A stretch of 64,000 nt of DNA, from positions 310,001-374,000 of the forward strand of contig NZ_JAIUZI010000003.1 of the NCBI RefSeq assembly GCF_020171285.1, written 5' to 3'. This document shows, piece after piece, positions 19,469-28,056 of this stretch; within the stretch, counting starts at the first letter, position 1, and each line of letters opens with the position of its first letter. Both the position numbers and the translations under genes were made by a program. The notes under the pieces are model-generated. The model was not told the DNA's origin. It made no database searches and was given only the letters and a program-made list of their open reading frames with translations. The DNA is from Seohaeicola saemankumensis (GTDB taxonomy: Bacteria; Pseudomonadota; Alphaproteobacteria; Rhodobacterales; Rhodobacteraceae).

Positions 19469-20305
19469 ATGGTCACCATTCGCGGGATCGAATTCGAAGG
19501 CGATCTGGACAACAGCATGGGGTTGGAATTCTACAACCTCAGCCATCGCTTCGGGTTCCAGAACCCCAACTGGCCCTATTTCGAGGATACCAAGATCGAG
19601 CGTATCCACTACATGGCCAAATCCGGTGTGCTCAGCCAGCGCATCACCACCACGATGCATGCCACCACCCACATCGACGCGCCTGCCCACGTGGTGCAGG
19701 GCACGCCGTTCATCGACGAAATCCCGCTGCCGCATTTCTTTGGCTCGGGCATCGTCGTATCGCTGCCCAAGAAGAAGTGGGAACCGATCACCTATGACGA
19801 TCTGGAGCAGGCCTGCGGCCACGTGATCCGCAAGGGCGACGTGCTGATCATCAACACCGGCTGGCATAAACAGTACGAGGACGGCGATTACTTCGCCTAC
19901 TGCCCCGGCTTCGTGAAATCCGCCGGCGAATGGATGGTGGAAAAGGGGGTCAAGGTCGTGGGCCACGACACCCAGGCCAACGACCACCCGCTGGCCACCG
20001 CCATCGGGCCCCAGCGCAACGGTCCGCTGCTGCCGCACCTGGCCGAGGAATACAAGGAATGGTCCGGCGGCATCGACTGGAAGGATGCCTTTCCCGAGTG
20101 GGAGCCGGTGCACAACATCCTGTTCAAGAACGGCATCATGGGCATCGAAAACGTGGGCGGCGATCTGGATGCGGTCACCGGTAAACGCTGCACCTTCGCG
20201 TTCTTCCCGTGGAACTGGGACCGTGGCGATGGCTGCATCATCCGCCTCGTCGCGATGATCGACAAGGGCCAGCAATTCCGCATCGAAGCGGGCGGCGCCT
20301 TCTGA
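19469..20305 (+). CDS. cyclase family metal-dependent hydrolase
   Basis: A 278-residue member of the KynB/isatin-hydrolase cyclase superfamily with the intact metal-binding motif HATTHIDAPAH (HxxTHxDxPxH) at about residues 67-77, and conserved VLIINTGWH and GHDTQAND blocks. Such enzymes hydrolyse amides, lactams or lactones with Mn or Zn. AGAGGAGA precedes the start. It is the first gene of the IclR-linked run and is followed by a terminator-like hairpin, so it may be expressed above the genes downstream. The substrate is unknown. Confidence 0.85.
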   Translation: MVTIRGIEFEGDLDNSMGLEFYNLSHRFGFQNPNWPYFEDTKIERIHYMAKSGVLSQRITTTMHATTHIDAPAHVVQGTPFIDEIPLPHFFGSGIVVSLPKKKWEPITYDDLEQACGHVIRKGDVLIINTGWHKQYEDGDYFAYCPGFVKSAGEWMVEKGVKVVGHDTQANDHPLATAIGPQRNGPLLPHLAEEYKEWSGGIDWKDAFPEWEPVHNILFKNGIMGIENVGGDLDAVTGKRCTFAFFPWNWDRGDGCIIRLVAMIDKGQQFRIEAGGAF

Positions 20306-20319
20306 ACACTCCCCGAACT

Positions 20320-20347
20320 GGCCGCCGGCACGCTGGCGGCCTCTTTT
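20320..20347 (+). terminator. terminator or attenuator after first cyclase gene
   Basis: A 7-bp stem (GGCCGCC with GGCGGCC, 8-base loop) is followed by TCTTTT. It lies between the cyclase and cupin genes on the same strand and probably causes partial termination. Confidence 0.6.
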
Positions 20348-20377
20348 CCCCGGATAACCCCAAGCGGGAGGACACCC

Positions 20378-20722
20378 ATGCTCATCAAGCGATTTGAGGA
20401 CGCCCAGCCCTATGACGCACCCAACCATTGGGGCGTCAGCGGTCTGCGCCTCCAGGGGTTCGAGGACGGCGGCCCGGCCAACCAGTGGATCGGTTACAGC
20501 CAGTTCCTGCCCGGCGGCGGCGCGGGGCCTGACGCGACGCCATTCGAAAAGGTCTATGTCGTGCTGGATGGCGAGATGACCATCGAATGGGACGGCCAGA
20601 CCGAGGTGTTGCGCGCCATGGACAGCTGCACCATCCCGCCGGGGCTGGTGCGCCGGATCGAAAACCGGTCGAACCACGTCTGCAAGATGCTGGTCGTCAT
20701 CCCCTATCCCCCAAAGGACTGA
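20378..20722 (+). CDS. small cupin-domain protein
   Basis: A 114-residue single cupin barrel. A PGGGAGPDATPFEKVYVVLDGE segment (cupin motif 1, with Glu and Gly but no clear His pair) and IPPGLVRRIENRS (motif 2 region) are visible. Because some usual metal-binding His residues are missing, metal binding is uncertain. GGGAGG lies just upstream and the next gene begins 5 bases downstream. It may be an isomerase or a small binding protein of the pathway. No specific reaction can be named. Confidence 0.8.
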   Translation: MLIKRFEDAQPYDAPNHWGVSGLRLQGFEDGGPANQWIGYSQFLPGGGAGPDATPFEKVYVVLDGEMTIEWDGQTEVLRAMDSCTIPPGLVRRIENRSNHVCKMLVVIPYPPKD

Positions 20723-20726
20723 TACT

Positions 20727-21521
20727 ATGCCGCTTTCCAACCCTCTCGAGATGTTCGATGTCGCGGGCAGGACCGCGCTAATCACCGGTGCGTCCGGCGC
20801 TTTTGGCATGGTCGCCGCGCGGGTGCTGGCCGGGGCCGGCTGCAATCTGGTGCTGGCGGCGGGCAACGCCGATGCGCTGGCCGACATCGCGGGTGAATGC
20901 CGCGCCGCCGGGGCCCAGGTGACCGAGGTCAACACCCGCCCCGAGGACGAGACCGCCTGTGCGGCGCTGGTACAGGCTGCCGTCGACGCCTACGGCAGCC
21001 TCGACATCCTCTGCGTCGCCTCCGGCATGAACAAGGTCGCGCTGATCGACGATATGGCGCCGGACACCTTCACCGGGGTCATGGACGCCAATGTCACGCA
21101 AAGCTGGCTCTTGGCCCGCGCCGCCACACGGCGGATGAAGGCGCAGGGTACGGGGGGCAAAATCGTGCTGGTGTCCTCGGCGCGCGGGCTTCTGGGCCAC
21201 CCGGCGGGCTACACCGCCTACTGCGCCTCCAAGGCGGCGGTGGACGGCATCACCAAGGCACTGGGATGCGAGCTTGGCCCCACCGGCATCACCGTCAATG
21301 CGATTGCGCCCACGGTGTTCCGCTCACCCCTGACCGCCTGGATGTTCGAAGACACCGAGGACGCGCAGCGGGTCCGCGACGGCTTTCTCACCCGCGTGCC
21401 CAAGGGGCGGCTGGGCGAACCCGAGGATCTGGCCGGGCCGCTGCTGTTTCTCGCCTCAAAGGCCAGCGATTTCTATACCGGTCATATCCTTTATGCCGAT
21501 GGCGGCTACACGGCGGGCTGA
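20727..21521 (+). CDS. short-chain dehydrogenase/reductase (SDR)
   Basis: A 264-residue classical SDR. The cofactor motif TGASGAFG lies near residue 20, the catalytic Ser is in VLVSSARG, and the YxxxK pair is in YTAYCASK. The C-terminal LYADGGYTAG ending is typical of the family. It is an NAD(P)-dependent alcohol/ketone oxidoreductase, soluble and probably tetrameric. It lies between the cupin and a 3-hydroxyacyl-CoA-dehydrogenase-like gene, so the pathway has at least two oxidation steps here. The substrate is unknown. Confidence 0.88.
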   Translation: MPLSNPLEMFDVAGRTALITGASGAFGMVAARVLAGAGCNLVLAAGNADALADIAGECRAAGAQVTEVNTRPEDETACAALVQAAVDAYGSLDILCVASGMNKVALIDDMAPDTFTGVMDANVTQSWLLARAATRRMKAQGTGGKIVLVSSARGLLGHPAGYTAYCASKAAVDGITKALGCELGPTGITVNAIAPTVFRSPLTAWMFEDTEDAQRVRDGFLTRVPKGRLGEPEDLAGPLLFLASKASDFYTGHILYADGGYTAG

Positions 21522-21524
21522 GGC

Positions 21525-22451
21525 ATGAACAAGAACCTCCAGATCGCCGTCATCGGTGCGGGCCTGATGGGTCACGGCATCGCCCTGACGCTGGCGCGCG
21601 CCGGTCAGTATGTCGCCGTGACCGACCCGGTGGCCGATGCGCGCGCGACACTGTCCGCGCGCATCCGCAACAGCCTGATCCTTATGGGCGATGACGAGGC
21701 ACAGATCGCCCGGATCCTGAAAAAGATCGAGATTTTCGACAGCGTGCCCGGCGCGGTCCGCAATGCCTTTGCCGTGTTCGAGGCCGCCCCCGAAAAGCTG
21801 GAACTGAAACAGCGCATCTTTGCCGAGGTCGAGGCCCACGCGCCCGCCAATGCGATCCTGGCTTCCAACACCTCCGTGATGCCGATCACCGGCATCATGG
21901 CGGGGCTGCAGGGGCGGCACCGGGCGCTGGGCACCCACTGGTGGAACCCGCCGCACATGATCCCGCTGGTCGAGGTGATCCGCACCGAATGGACCGGCGA
22001 TGCGACCATGGCGGCGATGATGGCCCTGCTGGCGGACGCCGGCAAAACCCCGGTGCGGGTGGAAAAGGACGTGCCGGGGTTCATCGGCAACCGGTTGCAA
22101 CATGCGCTCTGGCGCGAGGCGATCAGCCTCGTCGAGCGCGGCATCTGCGACGCGGAATCGGTGGATACGGTAGTGAAATCCTGCTTTGGCCGCCGCCTGT
22201 CCGTGCTCGGTCCGCTGGAAAACGCCGATCTGGTCGGCACCGACCTGACGCTGGACATCCACAAGACCGTGCTCGCCGATCTGGAACACCGCCCCGGCCC
22301 GTCGCCCTACCTCGAAAGGCTGGTGGCCGAGGGCAGGCTGGGCATGAAAACCGGGCAGGGGTTCCGCGACTGGACACCGCAAGAGGCCGAAAAGGTCCGC
22401 AATGGTGTCGCCACCCACCTGCGCCGGCTCGAGGGGATACTGCCCGACTGA
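21525..22451 (+). CDS. 3-hydroxyacyl-CoA dehydrogenase-like NAD-dependent dehydrogenase
   Basis: A 308-residue protein with an N-terminal NAD Rossmann motif (VIGAGLMGHGIALTLA), an ASNTSVMPIT segment and the catalytic His region written HWWNPPHMIPLVEV. The paired Trp differs from the HFFNP of true beta-oxidation enzymes. The superfamily also contains free-acid dehydrogenases, such as carnitine and gulonate dehydrogenases. Since a beta-keto-acid cleavage enzyme is encoded downstream and no CoA ligase is present, I infer that it oxidises a free beta-hydroxy acid to a beta-keto acid. It starts 3 bases after the SDR stop. Confidence 0.82.
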   Translation: MNKNLQIAVIGAGLMGHGIALTLARAGQYVAVTDPVADARATLSARIRNSLILMGDDEAQIARILKKIEIFDSVPGAVRNAFAVFEAAPEKLELKQRIFAEVEAHAPANAILASNTSVMPITGIMAGLQGRHRALGTHWWNPPHMIPLVEVIRTEWTGDATMAAMMALLADAGKTPVRVEKDVPGFIGNRLQHALWREAISLVERGICDAESVDTVVKSCFGRRLSVLGPLENADLVGTDLTLDIHKTVLADLEHRPGPSPYLERLVAEGRLGMKTGQGFRDWTPQEAEKVRNGVATHLRRLEGILPD

Positions 22452-22497
22452 CCAACCCGACATCCTGCACTGCTGACACTCTAGGGAGGAGTGAAAC

Positions 22498-23772
22498 ATG
22501 AAGATATCGCAGACCAACCGGCGGGGCTTTCTGGCCGCATCGACCGCCTTTCTGACCACACCGGCCATCCTGCGCGCCAGCCGCGCCTATGCGGCGACGC
22601 CGACGCTGAAAATCGGTCATGTCAGCCCGCGCACCGGCCCGCTCGCCGGCTTTGCCGAGGCGGATGATTACATCCTCGACCAGATCGCCGCCCGCTTCGG
22701 TGCCGGGATCGACAACAACGGCAAGACATGGACGGTCGAGATCATCTCAAAGGACAGCCAGTCCAACCCCAACCGCGCCGCCGAGGTCGCCAGCGAGCTG
22801 ATCCTGTCGGACGAGGTCGACATCATCGTCGCCGCCTCAACCCCCGACACGGTCAACCCGGTGTCGGATCAGGCCGAGCTGAACGAGGTGCCCTGCATCA
22901 CCACCGACTGTCCGTGGCAGCCCTATTTCTTTGGCCGCAGCGGCGATCCGGCCACCGGTTTCGACTATACCTACCATTTCTTTTGGGGGCTCGAGGACGT
23001 CATCGGCGCCTTTCTGTCGATGTGGGATGCCTCCGGCGTCGCCAAGACGGTCGGCGGGCTATTTCCCAACGACGCCGACGGCAATGCCTGGGGCCACCCG
23101 GAACTGGGGCTGCCGAAACCGCTGGCCGCCGCCGGCTATACCCTGACCGACGCGGGCCGCTACCAGCCGCTCAGCGACGATTTCTCGAACCAGATCGGTG
23201 CCTTTAAATCCGCCGGTTGCGAGATCGTCACCGGCAACATGATCCCGCCCGATTTCGGCACCTTCTGGAGCCAGTCCGCACAACAGGGGTTCGCCCCGCG
23301 GATCGTCACCATCGGCAAGGCGCTCTTGTTCCCCAGCGTGATCGCAGGCCTGGGCGAGCGCGGCATCGGGCTCAGCTCCGAAGTCTGGTGGTCGCCCGCG
23401 CATCCCTTTGCCTCCTCGCTCACCGGCGCTTCGGCGGCGGATCTGGCCGGCGGCTACTCGGCGGTGACGGGTCGCCCGTGGACCCAGCCCATCGGCTTCA
23501 AACACGCGCTGTTCGAAGTGGTCGCCGACGTGATTTCGCGCAGCGCCGACCTGCAGGATCCCGCCGCCAATGTCGCGGCCATCGCCGAAACCGACATCAA
23601 CACCATCGTCGGGCCTGTGAACTGGGCCAAGGGGCCGGTGAAAAACGTCACCAAGACACCACTGGTCGCCGGCCAATGGCAGCAACAGGGCGACGGCATC
23701 GACCTGAAAATCGTGGCCAACGCCACCGCACCCCAGATCCCGCTGACCGGCGATCTGATGCTGCTGGGCTAG
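22498..23772 (+). CDS. ABC transporter substrate-binding protein, branched-chain type, Tat-exported
   Basis: A 424-residue binding protein of the LivK-like (Peripla_BP_6) class. The N-terminus has a twin-arginine motif (TNRRGFLAAS) and a cleavage region near ASRAYAA, so it is probably exported folded by Tat. The mature part begins LKIGHVSPRTGPLAGF, typical of the family. It precedes two ATPase and two permease genes, forming a full importer. This class often takes up aromatic or short organic acids as well as amino acids. The ligand here should be the substrate of the surrounding pathway. Confidence 0.9.
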   Translation: MKISQTNRRGFLAASTAFLTTPAILRASRAYAATPTLKIGHVSPRTGPLAGFAEADDYILDQIAARFGAGIDNNGKTWTVEIISKDSQSNPNRAAEVASELILSDEVDIIVAASTPDTVNPVSDQAELNEVPCITTDCPWQPYFFGRSGDPATGFDYTYHFFWGLEDVIGAFLSMWDASGVAKTVGGLFPNDADGNAWGHPELGLPKPLAAAGYTLTDAGRYQPLSDDFSNQIGAFKSAGCEIVTGNMIPPDFGTFWSQSAQQGFAPRIVTIGKALLFPSVIAGLGERGIGLSSEVWWSPAHPFASSLTGASAADLAGGYSAVTGRPWTQPIGFKHALFEVVADVISRSADLQDPAANVAAIAETDINTIVGPVNWAKGPVKNVTKTPLVAGQWQQQGDGIDLKIVANATAPQIPLTGDLMLLG

Positions 23773-23785
23773 GGGTCGGCGGGCG

Positions 23786-24514
23786 ATGACACCGGTTCTG
23801 GAACTCAACGCGGTGCGCAAGTCGTTTGGCGCCGTTGTCGTCGCCGACGACCAAAGCTGGTCGCTGGATCAGGGCGAGGCGCTGGGCGTTATCGGCCCAA
23901 ACGGGGCGGGCAAGACCTCGATGTTCAACCTCGTGACCGGAACGCTGAAGCCCAACGGCGGCAGCATCCGCTTCATGGGTCAGGACATCACCGCGTGGTC
24001 CGCCGCCCGCCGCTGCCGCGCCGGTATCGCGCGCAGCTTTCAGGTGCCGCAGCCCTTTCGCGGCATGACGATCTATGAAAACACCTATGTCGCCGCGACC
24101 CAGGGCGCCGGTCTGTCGGGGGCCGAGGCCGAAGAGGTCTGTCTCGACGTGCTGGGCCGCACCGGGCTCTTGCCCAAGGCCAACGTCCTGGCCGGCGGGC
24201 TGACCCTGCTGGATCGCAAGCGGCTGGAACTGGCCCGCGCCATGTGCGCCAAACCCCGCGTGCTGCTGCTGGACGAGATCGCCGGCGGGTTGACCGAAAA
24301 CGAATGCCACGCGTTGATCGACCTGATCAACGGGCTGCGCTCGACCGGCATTTCCATCGTCTGGATCGAACATGTGGTGCACGCGTTGCTGGCCGTCGTC
24401 GACCGTCTGATCGTGATCGACTTCGGCGCCAGGATCGCCGAGGGCGACCCGCATGAGATCATGAACAGCCGCGCCGTGCGCGAAATCTATCTCGGGATCG
24501 AAGCGGATGCCTGA
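23786..24514 (+). CDS. branched-chain-type ABC importer ATPase, LivG-like
   Basis: A 242-residue ATPase with Walker A GPNGAGKTS, signature region LAGGLTLLDRKRLELARA and Walker B VLLLDEIAGGL. The signature reads AGGLT rather than LSGGQ, as is usual in LivG proteins. It overlaps the next ATPase gene by 8 bases and follows the binding-protein gene. It pairs with the LivF-like subunit on the cytosolic face of the importer. Confidence 0.9.
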   Translation: MTPVLELNAVRKSFGAVVVADDQSWSLDQGEALGVIGPNGAGKTSMFNLVTGTLKPNGGSIRFMGQDITAWSAARRCRAGIARSFQVPQPFRGMTIYENTYVAATQGAGLSGAEAEEVCLDVLGRTGLLPKANVLAGGLTLLDRKRLELARAMCAKPRVLLLDEIAGGLTENECHALIDLINGLRSTGISIVWIEHVVHALLAVVDRLIVIDFGARIAEGDPHEIMNSRAVREIYLGIEADA

Positions 24515-25211
24515 ACCGATCCTGTCCATCGAGGGGCTCGATGCCCACTACGGCGATTTCCAGGCGCTTTATGGTCTGTCGATGCAGGTGGCCCGGGGCG
24601 AGGTCGCCGCCGTCATCGGCGCCAATGGCGCGGGCAAGACGACGCTGATGCGCTCGGTCTCGGGCCTGATCCGCAACCAGCCTCAGGCGATCCGGTTCAG
24701 GGGCCAGCCCATCGGCGGGCTGCGCGCCGATCAGGTCGCGGCATTGGGGATCGCTCTGGTGCCCGAGGGGCGGCTGCTGTTTCCCTCGCTCAGCGTCGAG
24801 GAAAACCTGATCATCGGCGGCCAGATGGGCCGCCCCGGCCCCTGGAACCTGCCCCGGCTCTATGACCTCTTCCCGATCCTGCGCGAACGCCGCCACGTGC
24901 CCGCGACCGCGCTCTCGGGCGGCCAGCAGCAGATGGTCGCGATCGGCCGCGCGCTGATGTCCAACCCCGATCTGCTGATGATGGATGAAATCAGCCTCGG
25001 TCTCGCACCCGTGGTGATCAAGTCGATCTACGAGGCGCTGCCCGGCATCGTCGGCGAGGGGCTGACCGCCATCGTCGTCGAACAGGACATCGCCAAGGCG
25101 CTGTCGGTCTCATCCCGCGTGACCTGCCTGCAGGAAGGGCGCGTGTCGCTCAGCGGTGCGTCGGCCCAGGTCACCCGCGACGCGATCAGCCGCGCCTATT
25201 TCGGAGTGTAA
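24507..25211 (+). CDS. branched-chain-type ABC importer ATPase, LivF-like
   Basis: A 234-residue ATPase with Walker A GANGAGKTT, signature LSGGQQQMVAIGRAL and Walker B LLMMDEISLGLAP, all intact. The short length and the VPEGRLLFPSLSVEENL segment are typical of LivF. It overlaps the LivG-like gene by 8 bases and ends 3 bases before the permease gene, so the subunits are coordinately translated. Confidence 0.9.
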   Translation: MPEPILSIEGLDAHYGDFQALYGLSMQVARGEVAAVIGANGAGKTTLMRSVSGLIRNQPQAIRFRGQPIGGLRADQVAALGIALVPEGRLLFPSLSVEENLIIGGQMGRPGPWNLPRLYDLFPILRERRHVPATALSGGQQQMVAIGRALMSNPDLLMMDEISLGLAPVVIKSIYEALPGIVGEGLTAIVVEQDIAKALSVSSRVTCLQEGRVSLSGASAQVTRDAISRAYFGV

Positions 25212-25214
25212 CGG

Positions 25215-26078
25215 ATGGACTGGGTAAATGCCGTGGTTCAGGGGACCTTGCTGGGCGGGCTCTATGCCATGTTCGCCGCCGGGCTCAGCCTGATCTTTGG
25301 TGTGATGCGGCTGGTCAATATCGCCCATGGCGACCTGATCGTGCTGTCGGCCTATGTCGCGCTCTCGGGCGCGATGCTGCTGGGGGTCTCGCCCTTTGTC
25401 GTGCTGATCCTGGCGGTGCCGGTGATGGCGGCATTCGGGTATCTGCTACAGCGGCTGGTGCTGAACCGGACCATGGGCGACGATATCCTGCCGCCGCTGC
25501 TGGTGACCTTCGGCCTGTCGGTTATCATCCAGAACGCCCTGCTGGCGGCCTATTCCGCTGACCCGCAGAAATTACAGGCCGGCGCCATCGAAACCGCCGC
25601 CTTCGCCATCGGGCCAATCACCGTGGGGGTGATGCCGGTGATCGTCTTTGCCACCGCCGTCGCGGTGATTGCCGGGCTGCAATGGGTGTTCTACCACACC
25701 GCGCTCGGCCGCGCCTTCCGCGCCACCTCCGACCGGCAGGACATTGCCCAGCTGATGGGGCTGAACCGGGCCCATGTCTTTGGCCTCGCCATGGCGCTGT
25801 CGATGGCGGTGACCGCCGTCGCCGGGGTGTTTCTCGGCATGCGGACGTCGTTCGATCCGGCCATCGGCGGCAGCCGCCTGATCTTTGGCTTCGAGGCGGT
25901 GATCATCGGTGGGCTAGGCAACCTCTGGGGTACGCTGGCCGGAGGCGTGATCCTGGGCGTGGCGCAAACACTTGGGGCGAAACTGCACCCCGGTTTCCAG
26001 GTGCTCTCCGGGCATGTGGTGTTCCTGTTCATTCTGGCGGTGCGCCCGCGCGGCCTGTTCCCGAGGATCGACGGATGA
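25215..26078 (+). CDS. branched-chain-type ABC importer permease, LivH-like
   Basis: A 287-residue membrane protein with about eight helices and typical LivH signatures: GGLYAMFAAGLSLIFGVMRLVNIAHGD at the N-terminus and GFEAVIIGGLGNLWGTLAGG near the end. It forms the channel with the LivM-like subunit, whose start codon overlaps its stop by four bases. Confidence 0.92.
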   Translation: MDWVNAVVQGTLLGGLYAMFAAGLSLIFGVMRLVNIAHGDLIVLSAYVALSGAMLLGVSPFVVLILAVPVMAAFGYLLQRLVLNRTMGDDILPPLLVTFGLSVIIQNALLAAYSADPQKLQAGAIETAAFAIGPITVGVMPVIVFATAVAVIAGLQWVFYHTALGRAFRATSDRQDIAQLMGLNRAHVFGLAMALSMAVTAVAGVFLGMRTSFDPAIGGSRLIFGFEAVIIGGLGNLWGTLAGGVILGVAQTLGAKLHPGFQVLSGHVVFLFILAVRPRGLFPRIDG

Positions 26079-27094
26079 CCCGGCTCAGCGTTTCCCGCCA
26101 GACCCGCCTGTCCAATATCGCCATGCTGGCGCTGGCCGTGACCCTTCTGTTGCTGGCCGCCGCGCCGTGGTGGGCGGGCCGCGCCGAGCTGCGGCTTCTG
26201 GGCGAGATTTTCCTCTACATGTCGCTGGCCACCCTGTGGAACCTGCTGGCGGGTTACGCCGGGCTGGTCTCGGTCGGGCAACAGGCCTTTGTCGGGCTGG
26301 GCGGCTACATGCTCTTTGCCGCGACCCTGCTCTGGGGCGTTCACCCGCTCGTGGCGCTGCCGCTGGCGATGGTGGCGGGGGCGCTGGTTTCGGCCCCGGT
26401 GGCACTGCTGATCTTTCGCCTGCGCGGCGCCTATTTCGCCATCGGCACCTGGGTCGTGGCCGAGGTCTTTCGGCTGAGCTTTGCCCAGCTCTCGGCGCTG
26501 GGCGGCGGGTCGGGCATCTCGCTGGCCCCTGCAATCGTCAAACAGCTCGCCTCGGGCCGCAGCGCGCGCGAGGCGCTGCTCTACTGGCTCGCGCTGGGGC
26601 TGGCGGTGCTGGTGGTGGGGGCGGTCTTTGCCTTTCTCCGGTCGCGGCGCGGCGTCGCCCTGACCGCGATCCGCGACAACGAACTGGCGGCACGCTCGCT
26701 GGGCATCGACGTCTGGCGCACGAAATTCACCGTCTACGTGGTGACCGCGGCGCTGACCACGCTGACCGGCGCGCTGATCTTTCTGCAGAAACTGCGGATA
26801 TCGCCCGATGCCGCCTTTTCCGCCAACGACTGGACGGCCTTTGTCATCTTCATCGTGGTGATCGGCGGCATCGGCACCATCGAGGGGCCGATCATCGGCA
26901 CGCTGATCTATTTCGTCCTGCGCGAAACCATGGCCGACCTCGGCGCCGCCTATCTCATCGCGCTGGGCGCGGTGGCCATCGTGATCATGCTGGTCGCGCC
27001 GCAGGGCGTCTGGGGTCTGATCCGGGGCAAATCCGGGACCGAGCTGTTCCCGCTCAGCCGCCGCGTGCGCGGCCTCACCGACAAAGGAAACTGA
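26075..27094 (+). CDS. branched-chain-type ABC importer permease, LivM-like
   Basis: A 339-residue membrane protein with about nine helices. Family marks are WNLLAGYAGLVSVGQQAFVG, LRGAYFAIGTWV and VVIGGIGTIEGPIIGTL. The start is ATG 26075, inside the LivH stop region; the open frame continues upstream in the wrong phase of LivH and is not coding. It completes a five-gene ABC importer. The next gene, a beta-keto-acid cleavage enzyme, begins 2 bases after the stop. Confidence 0.92.
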   Translation: MTRLSVSRQTRLSNIAMLALAVTLLLLAAAPWWAGRAELRLLGEIFLYMSLATLWNLLAGYAGLVSVGQQAFVGLGGYMLFAATLLWGVHPLVALPLAMVAGALVSAPVALLIFRLRGAYFAIGTWVVAEVFRLSFAQLSALGGGSGISLAPAIVKQLASGRSAREALLYWLALGLAVLVVGAVFAFLRSRRGVALTAIRDNELAARSLGIDVWRTKFTVYVVTAALTTLTGALIFLQKLRISPDAAFSANDWTAFVIFIVVIGGIGTIEGPIIGTLIYFVLRETMADLGAAYLIALGAVAIVIMLVAPQGVWGLIRGKSGTELFPLSRRVRGLTDKGN

Positions 27095-27096
27095 CC

Positions 27097-28029
27097 ATGG
27101 CGAAAAAGCCCAAGACCATCATCACCTGCGCCGTCACCGGGGCGATCCACACGCCGACCATGTCCGACGGGCTGCCCTACACCTATGACGACATCGCGCA
27201 GCAGGCGGTGGATGCGGCCGAGGCCGGCGCCTCGATCCTGCACCTGCACGCGCGCGACAATCAGACCGGCGCGCCCTCGGTCGATGTGGGGGATTTCGCG
27301 CCTTTCCTGCCGCGCATCAAACAGGCGACGGACGCGGTGGTGAACATTTCCACCGGCGGCTCTCTGACGCTTTCGATCCAGGATCGCATTACCCCGGCCA
27401 AGACCTTCAGCCCGGAAATGTGCTCGATGAACATGGGCTCGATGAACTTTTCGTTCCATCCGCTGGCGGGCAAATACGACGATTGGAAATTCGACTGGGA
27501 ACGCGACTATGTCGCCAATTCCGACGGCAACATCTTCCGCAACACCTTTCGCGACATCAAGGAAGCCGCCGACACGCTGGCCCCGCACGACATCAAGTTC
27601 GAACACGAATGTTATGACGTCGGGCACCTCTACAACCTGAAATTCTGCATGGACATCGGCCTGTTCAAGGCGCCGATCTTTATCCAGTTCATCTTTGGTA
27701 TCCTCGGCGGCATCGGCCCCGAGGTCGACAACCTGATCTTCATGAAACGCACCGCCGACCGGCTGTTCGGCGACGATTACCGCTGGTCGGTGCTGGGCGC
27801 GGGCGGCGCACAGATGCCGCTGGCCACAACCGCCAGCCAGATGGGTGGCAACGTGCGCGTCGGGCTCGAGGACAGCCTGTTCATCTCGCGCGGGCAACTG
27901 GCGCAATCGAACGCCGAACAGGTGCGCAAAATCCGCGGCATCGTCGAGGGGCTGGGCTGCGAAGTCGCCACCCCCGACGAGGCGCGGGAAATTCTTGGCC
28001 TGAAGGGCGGAGACAAGGTGGGGTTCTGA
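27097..28029 (+). CDS. beta-keto acid cleavage enzyme (BKACE, formerly DUF849)
   Basis: A 310-residue TIM-barrel enzyme of the BKACE family (3-keto-5-aminohexanoate cleavage type). The zinc-binding pair is His49 and His51 in ILHLHARD, with EHECYDVGHL and GAGGAQMPL further on. The family cleaves a free beta-keto acid with acetyl-CoA to give acetoacetate and a new acyl-CoA. It therefore brings a non-activated acid into CoA metabolism without a ligase. Here it follows the ABC importer and precedes a TRAP importer. The dehydrogenase encoded at 21525 could supply its beta-keto acid. Many BKACE substrates remain unknown. Confidence 0.9.
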   Translation: MAKKPKTIITCAVTGAIHTPTMSDGLPYTYDDIAQQAVDAAEAGASILHLHARDNQTGAPSVDVGDFAPFLPRIKQATDAVVNISTGGSLTLSIQDRITPAKTFSPEMCSMNMGSMNFSFHPLAGKYDDWKFDWERDYVANSDGNIFRNTFRDIKEAADTLAPHDIKFEHECYDVGHLYNLKFCMDIGLFKAPIFIQFIFGILGGIGPEVDNLIFMKRTADRLFGDDYRWSVLGAGGAQMPLATTASQMGGNVRVGLEDSLFISRGQLAQSNAEQVRKIRGIVEGLGCEVATPDEAREILGLKGGDKVGF

Positions 28030-28056
28030 CCCCGGATATCTCAGGGAGGACATGAG

